A stretch of DNA of 9,944 nt from Lachnospiraceae bacterium. Its GTDB lineage: Bacteria > Bacillota > Clostridia > Lachnospirales > Lachnospiraceae. The stretch is taken from contig JAFVAA010000956.1 in NCBI GenBank assembly GCA_017476305.1, forward strand, positions 1-9,944, in the 5' to 3' direction. Below the pieces are notes generated by a model. The model did not search any database and was not told where the DNA came from. It worked only from the letters and a program-made list of their open reading frames with translations. Positions 1 to 8,476 of the stretch are shown here, piece after piece. Both the position numbers and the translations under genes were made by a program. Numbering within the stretch: position 1 is the first letter of the stretch; each line of letters opens with the position of its first letter.

Positions 1-1
1 T

Positions 2-2731
2 TTTATTGGATTGGGAAAAGGTGCTTTCAGTGTAGGAAAGAGACTTTTTGGAAGTACAAACGGAGGTGCTTCGCTCATTGGTAGTCTTATGGGTTCAGCA
101 GCTACCGGTTCAGGAATACTTGGAAAGTCGGCATTATTAGCAATAGATTTGGGTGCCGGAAATCTTGCAGGAGGTGGCTCTCTATCAGCAGGAGCATTGA
201 GCGGCTTAGGAATGGGAGTAGCAGCCGGTGGAGTTGCAGCCGGTGCAACTGTTGTGAGTGGTACAATGGATACTTATAAAGCAATTAAATCTACTGATAA
301 AGATGAATCAGCGGCATATGGCGAATCAGCAGCATGGAAATTTGGTGGAGTTGCTGCAGGTGCGGCCGCAGGTGCAGCACTTGGAAGCGTGATTCCGGGA
401 CTAGGTACTGCTGTTGGTGCGTTGATTGGTGCCGGAGTTGGTGGTATAGCAGGATGGATTAAGGGCGACAGTATAAAAGAAGAATATCAGGATAATGTCG
501 AAGAAATGCAGAAAGAGGCTGAAAAAGCGAAAAAAGTATTTGAAGCTACAGGACTTGCCATTGATGATGTAAGATTCCGAAACGAAGCATTAACCAAAGC
601 CATGAACGATTCTGAAGTATCTGCAGAAGAATTTGCGAAGATGTTCCAAGAAGAATGTGCAAACGTTATGGAAAATGCCTTTGGAGATATTCATTTATCT
701 TTGAATGAAGTTAAGAAACTGGCCAGTGAAATTGCGTTTGCAGATAAAGCCAGTGAGATGGAGGATTTTGCGAATGCTGCCAGCAATACACAGAATTCTT
801 TAAATTCTTTACATAATTCGGTTTCAGCACTTCAAAAGGAGAATTGGAAAGTAGGTCTCGGTCTGGAGTTGTCAGAAATTGATAAGGAAAATTACAAGAC
901 TACGATTGATAATTTTGTCGATTCTGCTTCGTCATATATTGAAGACAACCACTACGAAGCAACAGTAGCATTAAAACTTCTAACCAACGGAAAAGGAAGT
1001 ACAAAAGGTCTTGACACAATGTATGAAGGCTTTGAATCCCAGATAAAGAAACTTGGAAGTAAATTGGGCAAGGAAGTTGAAAATGCATTGAAAGACGGTG
1101 CTATTGATATGGATGAAATGTCTGTCATTGAGAAGTATCAGCAGAAGATTAGCGACATTACGGATAAACTTTCAAAAGCACGAAGTGATGCAGAGTTACA
1201 GAAGATAGGTATTAAGTATTCCGGTGCAGAACTGGATGCGGAATCTTATCAGGCAATGCAGGAAGAACTCAAGGTATATGCTGATGAAGCACAGACCAAC
1301 TATGATGATGCATTGACAGTAACACTTACGAATTTAAACCTTGAACTTTCAGAAGGGGCAATCACACAAGAACAATACGATAAGGCAGTGAAAAAAGCAA
1401 CAAAAGGATATTATGCACAACTTGATGATGTGAGCCTGAGAATAAATAATTTCAATTTGGATGCAATTACGACAGCGTATGCGGATGAGTTAAATGGTAT
1501 CCTACCATATTTCGAGGGTACCATACAGGAAAAATTACAGCAGGCTCTTAATAATGCCATGATTAAACATCCTGATGTAGAATCGTGGAATACTGCAGAT
1601 GCTATTGGTTGGTTTGGATTGGATAAACTTCCTACAGATGTAGCAACACCAATCGCAACACAACTGATTCAGTCGGCACAGGCTAATACAGATACTACGA
1701 AAGAGCAGTTGATTGAGAATTATAAAAAATGTATTCCAACAGCGGATGAAATCTATAAAGCTGTTGATTGGAATTCGTTTACTTTCAATGACCAAGACAG
1801 CTTGTTTGAAATGATTGACCCAACATGGGGAACTGGAACTTATTATGATTTACCACAAAGTGAAAAATCAAAAACATTTTCCGAATACTATGGAGATAAC
1901 TGGGAACAGAGTGCAAAAAGTACGGCAGAAGGAATCCATAGAACAATGGAGGAAAATCTTGATCCAGAAGCCTTAAATAAGGTCATTGAAGAGTATTTTA
2001 CAAATATAGAAATTCCGTCAGATAATGCACAGCTTATAGCAGATTCGCAGGAAAAAGGAACGGCTATAGGTGATTCGTTTAATACAGGAGTTACGGACTC
2101 TATATCGAATGGTTCGGAACTGTATCGCTCATCAGCGCAGACAGCCATTGATTCAGCATTTGCAAATCCGTTTTCGGTAAATGCAAAAATCAACATTACT
2201 CCGTCATATTCGGGACTGACTCTGCCTACGATTTCAACTCCAAATTGGGGACTAAATTCCGGAGCAACAGGGCATAACGCCACCGGTGGATACGTCAGCG
2301 GTAAACAGCTCTCATGGGTTGGCGAAGACGGACCGGAGGCAATTATTCCTTTAACCCCGAGCAGACGAAATAGGGCATTAGAGTTGTACGAACAGGTAGG
2401 ACGTAATCTTGGTGTTGGTGGTTATGCTGATGGAGGAATTATAGGTGTATCAAATACCTATGGTAATTTTGATACATCAGATAATGCTACAGAAGGTGAA
2501 ACTAGTCAGACAGCCATTGATTCCGGAAATCCACAGCAAAGCAATTCTTCTATTCAGGTAAGTGTCAGCATGGCACCGGAATTTAAAATTAGTGGCGGCG
2601 AAGGACAGTCAGAAGAGGATATTGTAGCAGTTGTCAAAAAGCATATTAAAGAAATGGCAGATGAACTGGGAGGCGAAATCGCAGAACGTCTGGAACAGGT
2701 ATTCTCTAATATGCCAATAAAGGAGGCGTAA
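2..2731 (+). CDS. Phage tail tape measure protein, 3' part (5' end outside window)
   Basis: This is the C-terminal 909 residues of a tape measure protein, which sets tail length and is thought to be ejected ahead of DNA at infection. The frame is open to the left edge. A TTG at position 11 could be read as a start, but there is no room for a ribosome site, so the gene is called partial. Visible codons 60-100 are glycine/alanine-rich, and codons 112-155 form a strongly hydrophobic glycine-zipper stretch (GAAAGAALGSVIPGLGTAVG), typical of the membrane-active part of tape measures. Acidic, helix- and coiled-coil-prone sequence follows to about codon 700. Near the C terminus (codons 771-785) is SWVGEDGPEAIIPL, a motif common at tape measure ends in Firmicute phages. 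The position just before a LysM xkdP-like gene matches xkdO of PBSX. No protease or lysozyme domain was recognised in the visible part. Confidence 0.9.
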   Translation, partial: FIGLGKGAFSVGKRLFGSTNGGASLIGSLMGSAATGSGILGKSALLAIDLGAGNLAGGGSLSAGALSGLGMGVAAGGVAAGATVVSGTMDTYKAIKSTDKDESAAYGESAAWKFGGVAAGAAAGAALGSVIPGLGTAVGALIGAGVGGIAGWIKGDSIKEEYQDNVEEMQKEAEKAKKVFEATGLAIDDVRFRNEALTKAMNDSEVSAEEFAKMFQEECANVMENAFGDIHLSLNEVKKLASEIAFADKASEMEDFANAASNTQNSLNSLHNSVSALQKENWKVGLGLELSEIDKENYKTTIDNFVDSASSYIEDNHYEATVALKLLTNGKGSTKGLDTMYEGFESQIKKLGSKLGKEVENALKDGAIDMDEMSVIEKYQQKISDITDKLSKARSDAELQKIGIKYSGAELDAESYQAMQEELKVYADEAQTNYDDALTVTLTNLNLELSEGAITQEQYDKAVKKATKGYYAQLDDVSLRINNFNLDAITTAYADELNGILPYFEGTIQEKLQQALNNAMIKHPDVESWNTADAIGWFGLDKLPTDVATPIATQLIQSAQANTDTTKEQLIENYKKCIPTADEIYKAVDWNSFTFNDQDSLFEMIDPTWGTGTYYDLPQSEKSKTFSEYYGDNWEQSAKSTAEGIHRTMEENLDPEALNKVIEEYFTNIEIPSDNAQLIADSQEKGTAIGDSFNTGVTDSISNGSELYRSSAQTAIDSAFANPFSVNAKINITPSYSGLTLPTISTPNWGLNSGATGHNATGGYVSGKQLSWVGEDGPEAIIPLTPSRRNRALELYEQVGRNLGVGGYADGGIIGVSNTYGNFDTSDNATEGETSQTAIDSGNPQQSNSSIQVSVSMAPEFKISGGEGQSEEDIVAVVKKHIKEMADELGGEIAERLEQVFSNMPIKEA

Positions 2732-2734
2732 AGG

Positions 2735-3433
2735 ATGAATATAAAGTTAATAGAAGTAGGGAAAAAAGGTTCGTCTTTTACATTCCCTGCATTACCGGAG
2801 AGTATCCGAGGAAGTCTCGGAGCAAAATACCAGTCATTTGACATCATATCCAAGGGGACCGTTAAGGTTCCTAAGGGTACTGATGTAACTACAATACGCT
2901 GGGATGGAGAATTTTTTGGAAAATCAAAAAAGAAAGAACCGATTGTTCAGAAGAAAAATTACCAGACACCGGAAAAGTGCATTAAGCAGTTACGAAAATG
3001 GCAAAAAGACGGTACTGTCCTAAACTTAATCGTATCTAAAACATGGATTAATATCGATGTTACTATTTCCAGTTTCACACCAGAGGTATATGGAGCTTTT
3101 GGAAATGTAAAATACAGTATTGAATTTGCTCAGGCAAAGGATTTGAAAATTTATACTGTAAAGGAATTGAAAAAATCTAATTCTAAAAAGAAAAAGAAGA
3201 AGACCAAATCCCGAAACGGAAGCTCTTCCAAAACAAAAAAGAAGTCCTACACCGTAGTAAGCGGTGATACCCTTTGGGGAATAGCAGCAAAGCATTGTGG
3301 TGGAGGAAAAAATTGGACGAAACTTTACAATGCGAATAAAAAGACGATTGAGGCATGTGCTAAAAAACACGGAAAGGCAAGTTCTGATCACGGACATTGG
3401 ATATGGCCGGGAGAAGTGTTGCAGCTTGTATAG
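2735..3433 (+). CDS. xkdP: LysM-domain tail/baseplate assembly protein (XkdP-like)
   Basis: This 232-aa protein has two parts. Residues 1-145 resemble the N-terminal domain of XkdP/YqbP-type tail proteins (IEVGKKGSSFTFPALPE, then a Trp- and Lys-rich region). A Lys/Ser-rich linker (about 146-170) leads to a C-terminal LysM domain (172-232) with the usual start YTVVSGDTLWGIA and end WPGEVLQLV. The LysM carries an insertion with two cysteines and several histidines. LysM domains bind N-acetylglucosamine polymers, so the protein probably holds the baseplate to peptidoglycan during infection or helps hub assembly; this is family knowledge plus inference. The ATG follows AAAGGAGG (2719-2726) by 8 bases and lies 3 bases after the tape measure stop. 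Its place between tape measure and hub is that of PBSX xkdP. Confidence 0.85.
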   Translation: MNIKLIEVGKKGSSFTFPALPESIRGSLGAKYQSFDIISKGTVKVPKGTDVTTIRWDGEFFGKSKKKEPIVQKKNYQTPEKCIKQLRKWQKDGTVLNLIVSKTWINIDVTISSFTPEVYGAFGNVKYSIEFAQAKDLKIYTVKELKKSNSKKKKKKTKSRNGSSSKTKKKSYTVVSGDTLWGIAAKHCGGGKNWTKLYNANKKTIEACAKKHGKASSDHGHWIWPGEVLQLV

Positions 3434-3446
3434 GAGGTGCTTTTTA

Positions 3447-4697
3447 ATGATAGATTTATCAAAGATAGAGTACAGGGCTGTAATTTATACCAAAAAGGGA
3501 AAGCAGTATAACATCAAAGACTTTGTACAAAACCTTGGATGGGAAGAAAATGAAAATGAGATTTCCGTAAGGACTTCCTTTACAATCCGAAATAATAAAA
3601 CATCCAAAGGCAGGCTTTCATCACTCATTAAACCGGGGTACAAAATCTGTATTTTTGCGACGGATGGAAAAAAGGATGATGAAGTAGCAAGAGGTGAGGT
3701 AGTGGAATGGAATCCACAAACACAGAATAGTGGAAATAACCTTAAAATAACAGTATATGATGTACTTTATGATTTACAAAAAAGTCAGGATAATAAGTTT
3801 TATCCAAAAGGAACAGGAACGAAAACCATTGTTACAGGATTGTTTAAAGAATACAAAATACCAACAAAGAAGTACAGTGGTCCAAATAAATCTCACGGAA
3901 AACTCAAATACAATGGTTCATATGTATCCGATATCATTCTTGACGTTCTTGCTGATGCAAAGAAAAAAGGTGCAGGGAAATACATACTCCGAGCCACAAA
4001 AGGCTATGCAGACGTTGTTAAACGAGGAACAAATAAGGATGTGTATGTTTTTAAAACCAATAACACAAAATCGGTCAGCAAGAAAATTTCAACTGCAGAT
4101 CTTGTAACAAGAGTAAAGGTCATCGGCAAGGAAGATGACAAAGGAAAATCTAAGGTAGAAGCTACATTAAACGGTCTCACTAACTATGGAATCCGTCAAC
4201 GGATATACACAAGAGGCACAGACGAATCGCTGAAAGATGCAAAGTCAGCGGCGCAGGATATTCTTGATGACGATGGAGTACTGAAAAAAGAAATTACAGT
4301 GCAGGCACCGGATGTTCCGTGGATTCGGAAAGGTGACTACATATATTTAACTGCCGGAGTATCAGACAGTTATTATTATGTAAAAGGAATTCGGCACGAC
4401 TGCGAAAGTTACAGTATGACTATGGATTTGAAAAAAATTAAGACATCCAAAGTTAAGGAGAATAAAACAGAGTCGAAAAAGAAGTACAAAGAAGGCGATA
4501 TAGTCAATTTTCATGGAGGAACGCATTATGTTTCTTCATACAAAGGTGCTAAAGGCTATCCGGCAAAAGCAGGAAAAGCAAAAATTTATAAAGGTCCAAA
4601 TAGTGAAGGAAATGGAAAAGCCCATCCATGGTGCCTGATTCATACGGACAGCAAAAGCAACGTGTATGGATGGGTAGATGAGGGTACGTTTGATTAA
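3447..4697 (+). CDS. xkdQ: Baseplate hub protein, XkdQ-like, with C-terminal SH3-like domain
   Basis: This 416-aa protein matches the XkdQ/YqbQ family, a relative of the gp27/gpD hub that connects tail tube, baseplate and spike. Visible family features are an N-terminal beta-rich region (YRAVIYTKKGKQYNI, then SVRTSFTIRNN), a middle part with ILDVLADAKKKG, and a region around VQAPDVPWIRKGDYIYLTAG that resembles the hub's late beta-barrel. Residues 347-416 form a separate module (YKEGDIVNFHGGTHYVSS to YGWVDEGTFD) that looks like a bacterial SH3 domain and may bind cell wall. The frame stays open upstream to about 3297, but the ATG at 3447 is chosen because TAGGAGGT (3431-3438) sits 8 bases before it and the upstream extension would overlap the LysM coding sequence and reads as nonsense. 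The stop codon of the previous gene lies inside this ribosome site. Confidence 0.85.
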   Translation: MIDLSKIEYRAVIYTKKGKQYNIKDFVQNLGWEENENEISVRTSFTIRNNKTSKGRLSSLIKPGYKICIFATDGKKDDEVARGEVVEWNPQTQNSGNNLKITVYDVLYDLQKSQDNKFYPKGTGTKTIVTGLFKEYKIPTKKYSGPNKSHGKLKYNGSYVSDIILDVLADAKKKGAGKYILRATKGYADVVKRGTNKDVYVFKTNNTKSVSKKISTADLVTRVKVIGKEDDKGKSKVEATLNGLTNYGIRQRIYTRGTDESLKDAKSAAQDILDDDGVLKKEITVQAPDVPWIRKGDYIYLTAGVSDSYYYVKGIRHDCESYSMTMDLKKIKTSKVKENKTESKKKYKEGDIVNFHGGTHYVSSYKGAKGYPAKAGKAKIYKGPNSEGNGKAHPWCLIHTDSKSNVYGWVDEGTFD

Positions 4698-4709
4698 AAG
4701 GAGGTTACT

Positions 4710-5057
4710 ATGGCATTTGATGAAAATAGCGGAATAAATAAAATGGCAAATGTTCTAAGCCAGCGTATGAAGAAAGAGAATGCAAGTCCTCTGGTGCTTG
4801 ATTTTGGAGAGATTAAGAAGAATGGCAGTCTTGTCACAAACACATTTCCTGTTGCTATTCCGAAAGGAAGTTATTCAGTATGCAGGCAATTAACATTAGG
4901 AGAAACGGGGAAAAAACTCACAACCACAAGCGAGGACCCCCCGGAGCATAAAGTTATTATTCCAGAAAAAATGAGAAGTGTACAACCGGGAGATCGTGTT
5001 CTGGTGGCATGGGTTCAAAATGAAGCAGTAGTTATCGATATTATTACAAGTTCATAG
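4710..5057 (+). CDS. xkdR: DUF2577 family phage protein (XkdR-like)
   Basis: This 115-aa protein has the features of the DUF2577/XkdR family, small baseplate-associated proteins found between hub and gp25-like genes in PBSX-type tails. The N-terminal helix (GINKMANVLSQRMKK) is followed by beta strands (SPLVLDFGEIKKNGSL), and the C-terminal part (SVQPGDRVLVAWVQNEAVVIDII) has the OB-like/beta-barrel ending typical of the family. The exact role is not settled; a part in the hub or spike is inferred from position. The start follows AAGGAGGT (4698-4705) closely, 12 bases after the hub gene stop. Confidence 0.8.
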   Translation: MAFDENSGINKMANVLSQRMKKENASPLVLDFGEIKKNGSLVTNTFPVAIPKGSYSVCRQLTLGETGKKLTTTSEDPPEHKVIIPEKMRSVQPGDRVLVAWVQNEAVVIDIITSS

Positions 5058-5071
5058 AGAGGAGGCGAAGC

Positions 5072-5506
5072 ATGGCAGATATAGAAGAGGAATTTGATGT
5101 CCCTGATTTTATTGAAGAAGAGGACGAATATGACACTCAATACAAACGAAGCATGAAATGGGATGTTGAAAAGGGAGACTTTGTCTGTGATGGTGCAAAC
5201 AGAATTATGGAATCAACAGGATACGAAGCATACATGATTTGGTGCTTTAAAACTGCACAAACAGAGCGTTATTCATGCTTGGCATATCCGGAAGATATTG
5301 GTACAGAAATGGAAATGGTAGTTGGAGAAGATGACCATGATATAGCGGAATCAATGGTAGAAAGAACCGTAACAGATGCGCTTATGGTAAATCCACGTAC
5401 CGAATCAGTATCAGATTTTGAATTTGAGTGGGATGGCGATGAACTTCATTTTACTTGTCAGGTAAAAGGCATAGAATGGGAAGATGTATTCCAAATTTCG
5501 ATATAG
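5072..5506 (+). CDS. xkdS: DUF2634 baseplate wedge protein (XkdS, gp25-like)
   Basis: This 144-aa protein is very acidic at its N terminus (residues 3-20 are mostly Asp and Glu). The rest matches the DUF2634/XkdS pattern: KWDVEKGDFV near the start, an AYMIWCFKTAQTERYSCLAYPEDIG core, and a helix before DALMVNPRTESVSDFEFEW. The family is related to T4 gp25, a wedge component that contacts the inner baseplate and helps start sheath assembly. Its presence is a marker for contractile tails. AGGAGG at 5060-5065 lies 6 bases before the ATG, and the gene sits directly before baseplate J, as in PBSX. Confidence 0.85.
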   Translation: MADIEEEFDVPDFIEEEDEYDTQYKRSMKWDVEKGDFVCDGANRIMESTGYEAYMIWCFKTAQTERYSCLAYPEDIGTEMEMVVGEDDHDIAESMVERTVTDALMVNPRTESVSDFEFEWDGDELHFTCQVKGIEWEDVFQISI

Positions 5507-5518
5507 GAGGTGGTATAA

Positions 5519-6640
5519 ATGGCACAACCGGAATTTACAGAACCTTATTTTATTGAAGGAAGTACGAAAGAAGAAATTCACGAAAGAATGATGGAAGAAC
5601 TGCCAGAGGATATCGATGATATGCCGGGAGGATTTCCATATGATTTTACAATGCCGGCAGCGGCAGAAAAAGACGAATTTATCAATTATCATTTAGTTAG
5701 AACGATCATGCTTATGTTTCCGCAATATGCATGGGATGAATGGCTTGATTTGCATGGACTACAGGTTCATTTGCAAAGACATGAGCCGGATTATGGATCA
5801 GGGAATGTTTTGGTAACGGGGATAGCAGGTGCTGTCATTGCCGAGGGAACTGTTTTTTGTACTCCGGCAACGGACGATAGTCCGGCGATAGAATTTGCAA
5901 CCGATTCAGAAATAACAATTCCGGAGAGCGGAGAGGTAACAATAGGAATAACTGCTGTTGAAGCAGGAATTGAATCAAATGTAGCGGCAAATACAATCGT
6001 TATAATGGCATCTCCAGATGAAAATATAACGAGTGTAACAAATCCTGAACCGATTACAGGAGGAACAGAAACAGAAATCGATGATGATTATTATGATAGG
6101 ATTGCTGCTGAATATGAAAACAGCACAACATATCTTGGTAATGATACTGATTATAAGCGTTGGGCAAAGCAGATTGGTGCAGGAGATTGTATTGTAGATG
6201 CGGCGTGGAATGGACCCGGAACGGTCAAACTGGTTTTGGTGGATGCAAATGGCCAGCCGGCAAATGAAAAATTGGTTAAAGATGTATATAACTACATTGT
6301 ATCGCCGGACAATAGAGCTGCAAGATTGCTTCCGACAGGCTCAGCAGTTTTGACTGTTGTTTCAGCCACAACGGTAGCAATCAGTTTCACTATAACCGGT
6401 TTACAATATGATAACAGTACAGATATCGACCAAATTAAGGAAGATTTCAAAGAGGCAGTCAAAAAGGTTTATTCAGAGGCAAAGACAGACAGTATTCTAC
6501 GATACAACCATGTAAGACCTGTTATATCATCTATAGCCGGGGTTGAGGATTTCGAGACATTCCTCATGAATGGGAGCGTAGAAAATATTGTTCTTGGAAA
6601 AGAAGAGTATCCGGAAACAGGAACTCTTGATTTCAGTTAG
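5519..6640 (+). CDS. xkdT: Baseplate J-like protein (XkdT)
   Basis: This 373-aa protein is about the usual length for a baseplate J (gpJ/XkdT) protein, the wedge component equivalent to T4 gp6 that forms the baseplate ring. Characteristic stretches are WLDLHGLQVHLQR near residue 75, a beta-rich domain with GNVLVTGIAGAVIAEGTVF and an ITAVEAGIESNVAANTI segment, then the family hallmark GGTETEIDDDYYDRI at residues 181-195, followed by the helical part with DTDYKRWAKQ. The C-terminal third (VSATTVAISFTITGLQYD, then an acidic helix) fits the family. The start follows AGGAGG (5505-5510) by 8 bases; the stop of the previous gene overlaps this ribosome site. Confidence 0.93.
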   Translation: MAQPEFTEPYFIEGSTKEEIHERMMEELPEDIDDMPGGFPYDFTMPAAAEKDEFINYHLVRTIMLMFPQYAWDEWLDLHGLQVHLQRHEPDYGSGNVLVTGIAGAVIAEGTVFCTPATDDSPAIEFATDSEITIPESGEVTIGITAVEAGIESNVAANTIVIMASPDENITSVTNPEPITGGTETEIDDDYYDRIAAEYENSTTYLGNDTDYKRWAKQIGAGDCIVDAAWNGPGTVKLVLVDANGQPANEKLVKDVYNYIVSPDNRAARLLPTGSAVLTVVSATTVAISFTITGLQYDNSTDIDQIKEDFKEAVKKVYSEAKTDSILRYNHVRPVISSIAGVEDFETFLMNGSVENIVLGKEEYPETGTLDFS

Positions 6641-6648
6641 GAGGTTTC

Positions 6649-7479
6649 ATGGATAAAGAAAAAACATTTGACCTTGAAAACTTTCCTACCAGTGAAAGCG
6701 CAAAACGTATGATGTCATATGTAACTGCTGACTTTTATGAAAAGTCTTATATCGGAAAATGGATATATCAGGTAATGGGACTGGAATATGACGAGGCAAG
6801 AAAACTTGTGGAAGAATTGCCGTATCAGGCATTTCTCGAAACTGCCACTTGGGGACTGATGTATCATGAAATCAAGTGGGGACTTCCAGTAAGAGAAAAC
6901 CTATCGTATGAGGAGCGCAGAAAGATAATTAAGCAGAAGAGAGATTATCGAGCACCGATGACACCATATAGAATGGAAACAAATTTAAGTGATTTGTGTG
7001 GTTGTAAAGTTGTGGTAAACGATATTCATGATCCGGGAGAAGATGGGTTTATCCCCGAACATCCTAATGTTTTTAGGGTAACATTGGAAACAGGAAGTAA
7101 TCCGGTAAATCTAACAGATGTTCTACAAAAACTGAATAAAATAAAGCAGTCGCATACAACATTTATAATCAGGGTTATTGCAGTGACACAAATTGATATA
7201 AGTGTTAAGCCGGAGGGATATAAGGTGGAGCATAGGATTTGTGGAACATTTCCTAAAGTAAGCACAGGTTGGAAAAAGGAAACAGGAGATATAGACATAG
7301 ATGTGGTTATGGATAGTACAAAAATGGTGACTCCATTATCTGGGGAATCTGGTGAAACTGGAAACTATCCAAAAATCTCTACAGGAATGAAACAGGTAAC
7401 CAATTCGCTTGCACAAGGGATTACGACGGAAAACTTCCGGGTAACTTATCCACTTTGCGGAAGTGAATTTAAAATATGA
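6649..7479 (+). CDS. xkdU: XkdU/DUF2313-like baseplate protein with C-terminal repeat
   Basis: This 276-aa protein follows baseplate J, the position of XkdU (DUF2313; functional relative of phage P2 tail protein I), which links the wedge to tail fibres. The N-terminal 100 residues fit: a helical start (SAKRMMSYVTADFYEKS), WGLMYHEIKWGLPV, and SYEERRKIIKQKRDYRAPMTPYRMETNL. A beta-rich middle domain ends near ITQ/VIAVTQIDISVKP. Residues 195-272 hold two degenerate 39-residue repeats (FPKVSTGW and YPKISTGM in register; VTPLSG and VTYPLCG at their ends), an addition not needed for the core family role. AGGAGG (6639-6644) lies 4 bases before the ATG. The family call rests on context and the N-terminal part. 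Confidence 0.78.
   Translation: MDKEKTFDLENFPTSESAKRMMSYVTADFYEKSYIGKWIYQVMGLEYDEARKLVEELPYQAFLETATWGLMYHEIKWGLPVRENLSYEERRKIIKQKRDYRAPMTPYRMETNLSDLCGCKVVVNDIHDPGEDGFIPEHPNVFRVTLETGSNPVNLTDVLQKLNKIKQSHTTFIIRVIAVTQIDISVKPEGYKVEHRICGTFPKVSTGWKKETGDIDIDVVMDSTKMVTPLSGESGETGNYPKISTGMKQVTNSLAQGITTENFRVTYPLCGSEFKI
7231..7464 (+). repeat. Two-copy degenerate 39-residue coding repeat in XkdU-like protein
   Basis: Copy 1 covers residues 195-233 (7231-7347) and copy 2 residues 234-272 (7348-7464). Matching anchors in register are GTFPKVSTGW against GNYPKISTGM, and VTPLSG against VTYPLCG. The copies are clearly diverged at DNA level. Short beta-rich repeats of this kind often form fibre-like or carbohydrate-facing extensions; that role is an inference. 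Confidence 0.55.
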
Positions 7480-7498
7480 ATATGGGAAAGGAGGCTTT

Positions 7499-7816
7499 AT
7501 GAGTTTATTAACAAATGCTGCAATCAAAGGTTATCAACAGTACACAAAAAGAATATTGTCGTATGCCAGATACAAAATTGGAAGTACGTACTACAAGGTC
7601 AACATTAACTCTGTAAACGTGACGACAAATGGTATTGTGGAAATAGATTTCTTGATTGAACCTACTGTTACAGGAACCATCACAGAAGTACAGCTGTATG
7701 ATACAAATGGAGAATTGTGGCTTGATAAGACGGAGTCATTAAGTGTTAGTTCCGTTGTAGAAGGTTTCTTCTATACAGTACAGTTAAAAATTTCAGAAAA
7801 GGAGGATGACGGTTAA
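7499..7816 (+). CDS. Small phage structural protein of unknown function (105 aa)
   Basis: No specific family is recognised. The 105-aa protein has a short basic helical N terminus (residues 1-25, rich in Lys, Arg and Tyr) and then a beta-strand-rich domain (TYYKVNINSVNVTTNGIVEI, GTITEVQLYDTNGELWL, GFFYTVQLKI) suggesting a small beta sandwich. Tail fibre-associated or adaptor proteins often look like this, and its position directly after the XkdU-like gene fits such a role. The frame opens earlier (ATG at 7463, inside the previous gene), but the ATG at 7499 is chosen because AAAGGAGG (7487-7494) lies 4 bases before it. Its stop overlaps the next start by one base (TAATG). Confidence 0.75.
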   Translation: MSLLTNAAIKGYQQYTKRILSYARYKIGSTYYKVNINSVNVTTNGIVEIDFLIEPTVTGTITEVQLYDTNGELWLDKTESLSVSSVVEGFFYTVQLKISEKEDDG

Positions 7817-8313
7817 TGAGAGATTTAGTAAATTGGCAGGATCATGTTGTGGAACATCCAGGAAGATTTCAGGCAACAGATTTAGGAGACGGTCTGTTGG
7901 ACTTAAAACCGGCACCGGGAGAAGTTAAACAACAGGGTACACCACAGAATGCAACCAACTTTAATACTATGGATTTGGCTGTTTTCGAGGCAATGCTGAT
8001 TGGTAATGAAAATACCAGAATGATTAAACAAATCATGCGAGATATAGAAGGTATAACGGGATTAACTGTTGATGTCACTTTGACGAATTCTCAGGACTAT
8101 CCGTTTAATAATTCAAAATCTACCGTATCACTATCGGCTTTAAGGAATACGAAAGATTATTATGTAATTACGGAAACCTTGGAGGCTGACGGCGAAGTTG
8201 GAGAATATGAGATTTCAGATAAATTGCTCAATGGTTTTAAATTAGCATTTACAGGATCGGCAAAGACAGTAAAGGTAAGATGCCATGTGATAGGAGGTAT
8301 GTACAATGGCTAA
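7816..8313 (+). CDS. Putative phage tail fibre/baseplate accessory protein (165 aa)
   Basis: The first 65 residues include FQATDLGDGLLDLKPAPGEV, then QQGTPQNATNFNTMD, a segment type I recognise from the N termini of Firmicute phage tail fibre-like proteins. A helical stretch (about 56-80, ENTRMIKQIMRDIEGI) links to a beta-rich C-terminal domain (VDVTLTNSQDYPFNNS, KDYYVITETLEADGEVGEY, LLNGFKLAFTGSAKTVKVRC) that looks like a small beta-sandwich head. A structural role in the distal tail, such as a short fibre or the attachment site for the variable protein, is plausible but inferred. The start lies 10 bases after AAAAGGAGG (7797-7805) and its first base is the last base of the previous stop. 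Confidence 0.75.
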   Translation: MRDLVNWQDHVVEHPGRFQATDLGDGLLDLKPAPGEVKQQGTPQNATNFNTMDLAVFEAMLIGNENTRMIKQIMRDIEGITGLTVDVTLTNSQDYPFNNSKSTVSLSALRNTKDYYVITETLEADGEVGEYEISDKLLNGFKLAFTGSAKTVKVRCHVIGGMYNG

Positions 8314-8476
8314 TGTAATTATTAAGAATGACGACAGAGCACGCTGTGCAGAAAAAATAATGGAGCAGTATGGTGTAGATAAACGTGACCCAGCAATGAG
8401 AGAGGCAGCGTATGCTACGGCAGCCATACAGGATGAGGCAATCAAGAAAGCGGAGACAAGGAGGTATTACGGATGA
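8306..8476 (+). CDS. Small hypothetical protein (56 aa)
   Basis: This 56-aa gene starts at ATG 8306 behind TAGGAGGT (8291-8298, 7-base spacing). It overlaps the end of the previous gene by 8 bases and the start of the next by 4 (ATGA), so it is almost certainly translated in a coupled chain. The protein begins MANVIIKNDDRARCAEKIME and is predicted to be mainly helical, with alternating acidic and basic residues and a basic Arg-Arg-Tyr-Tyr-Gly end. It has no membrane segment or signal peptide. It does not resemble the short XkdX proteins. Its role is unknown; it could be a chaperone or linker for the tail-tip proteins around it. Confidence 0.75.
   Translation: MANVIIKNDDRARCAEKIMEQYGVDKRDPAMREAAYATAAIQDEAIKKAETRRYYG

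Noticed and set aside
11..13. TTG at 11 as the true start of the tape measure protein
   Set aside because: The frame is open to the window edge, the protein there already resembles mid-protein sequence, and no ribosome site can be seen.
1888..2283. 131-aa reverse-strand open frame
   Set aside because: It lies fully inside the tape measure gene, has no ribosome site and its protein is not domain-like; it is a shadow of the real gene.
3185..3241. A-rich runs in the LysM gene linker as a programmed frameshift site
   Set aside because: The frame is intact across the region into a well-formed LysM domain, the runs simply encode lysines, and no product in another frame makes sense.
3297..3446. 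Upstream extension of the XkdQ-like gene in the same frame
   Set aside because: It would overlap the LysM coding sequence by over 130 bases, the extra protein is basic and unlike the family, and the ATG at 3447 has a clear ribosome site.
8306..8476. 56-aa gene as an XkdX-type protein
   Set aside because: Size and neighbourhood fit, but the short Trp-rich XkdX pattern is absent; left as hypothetical.
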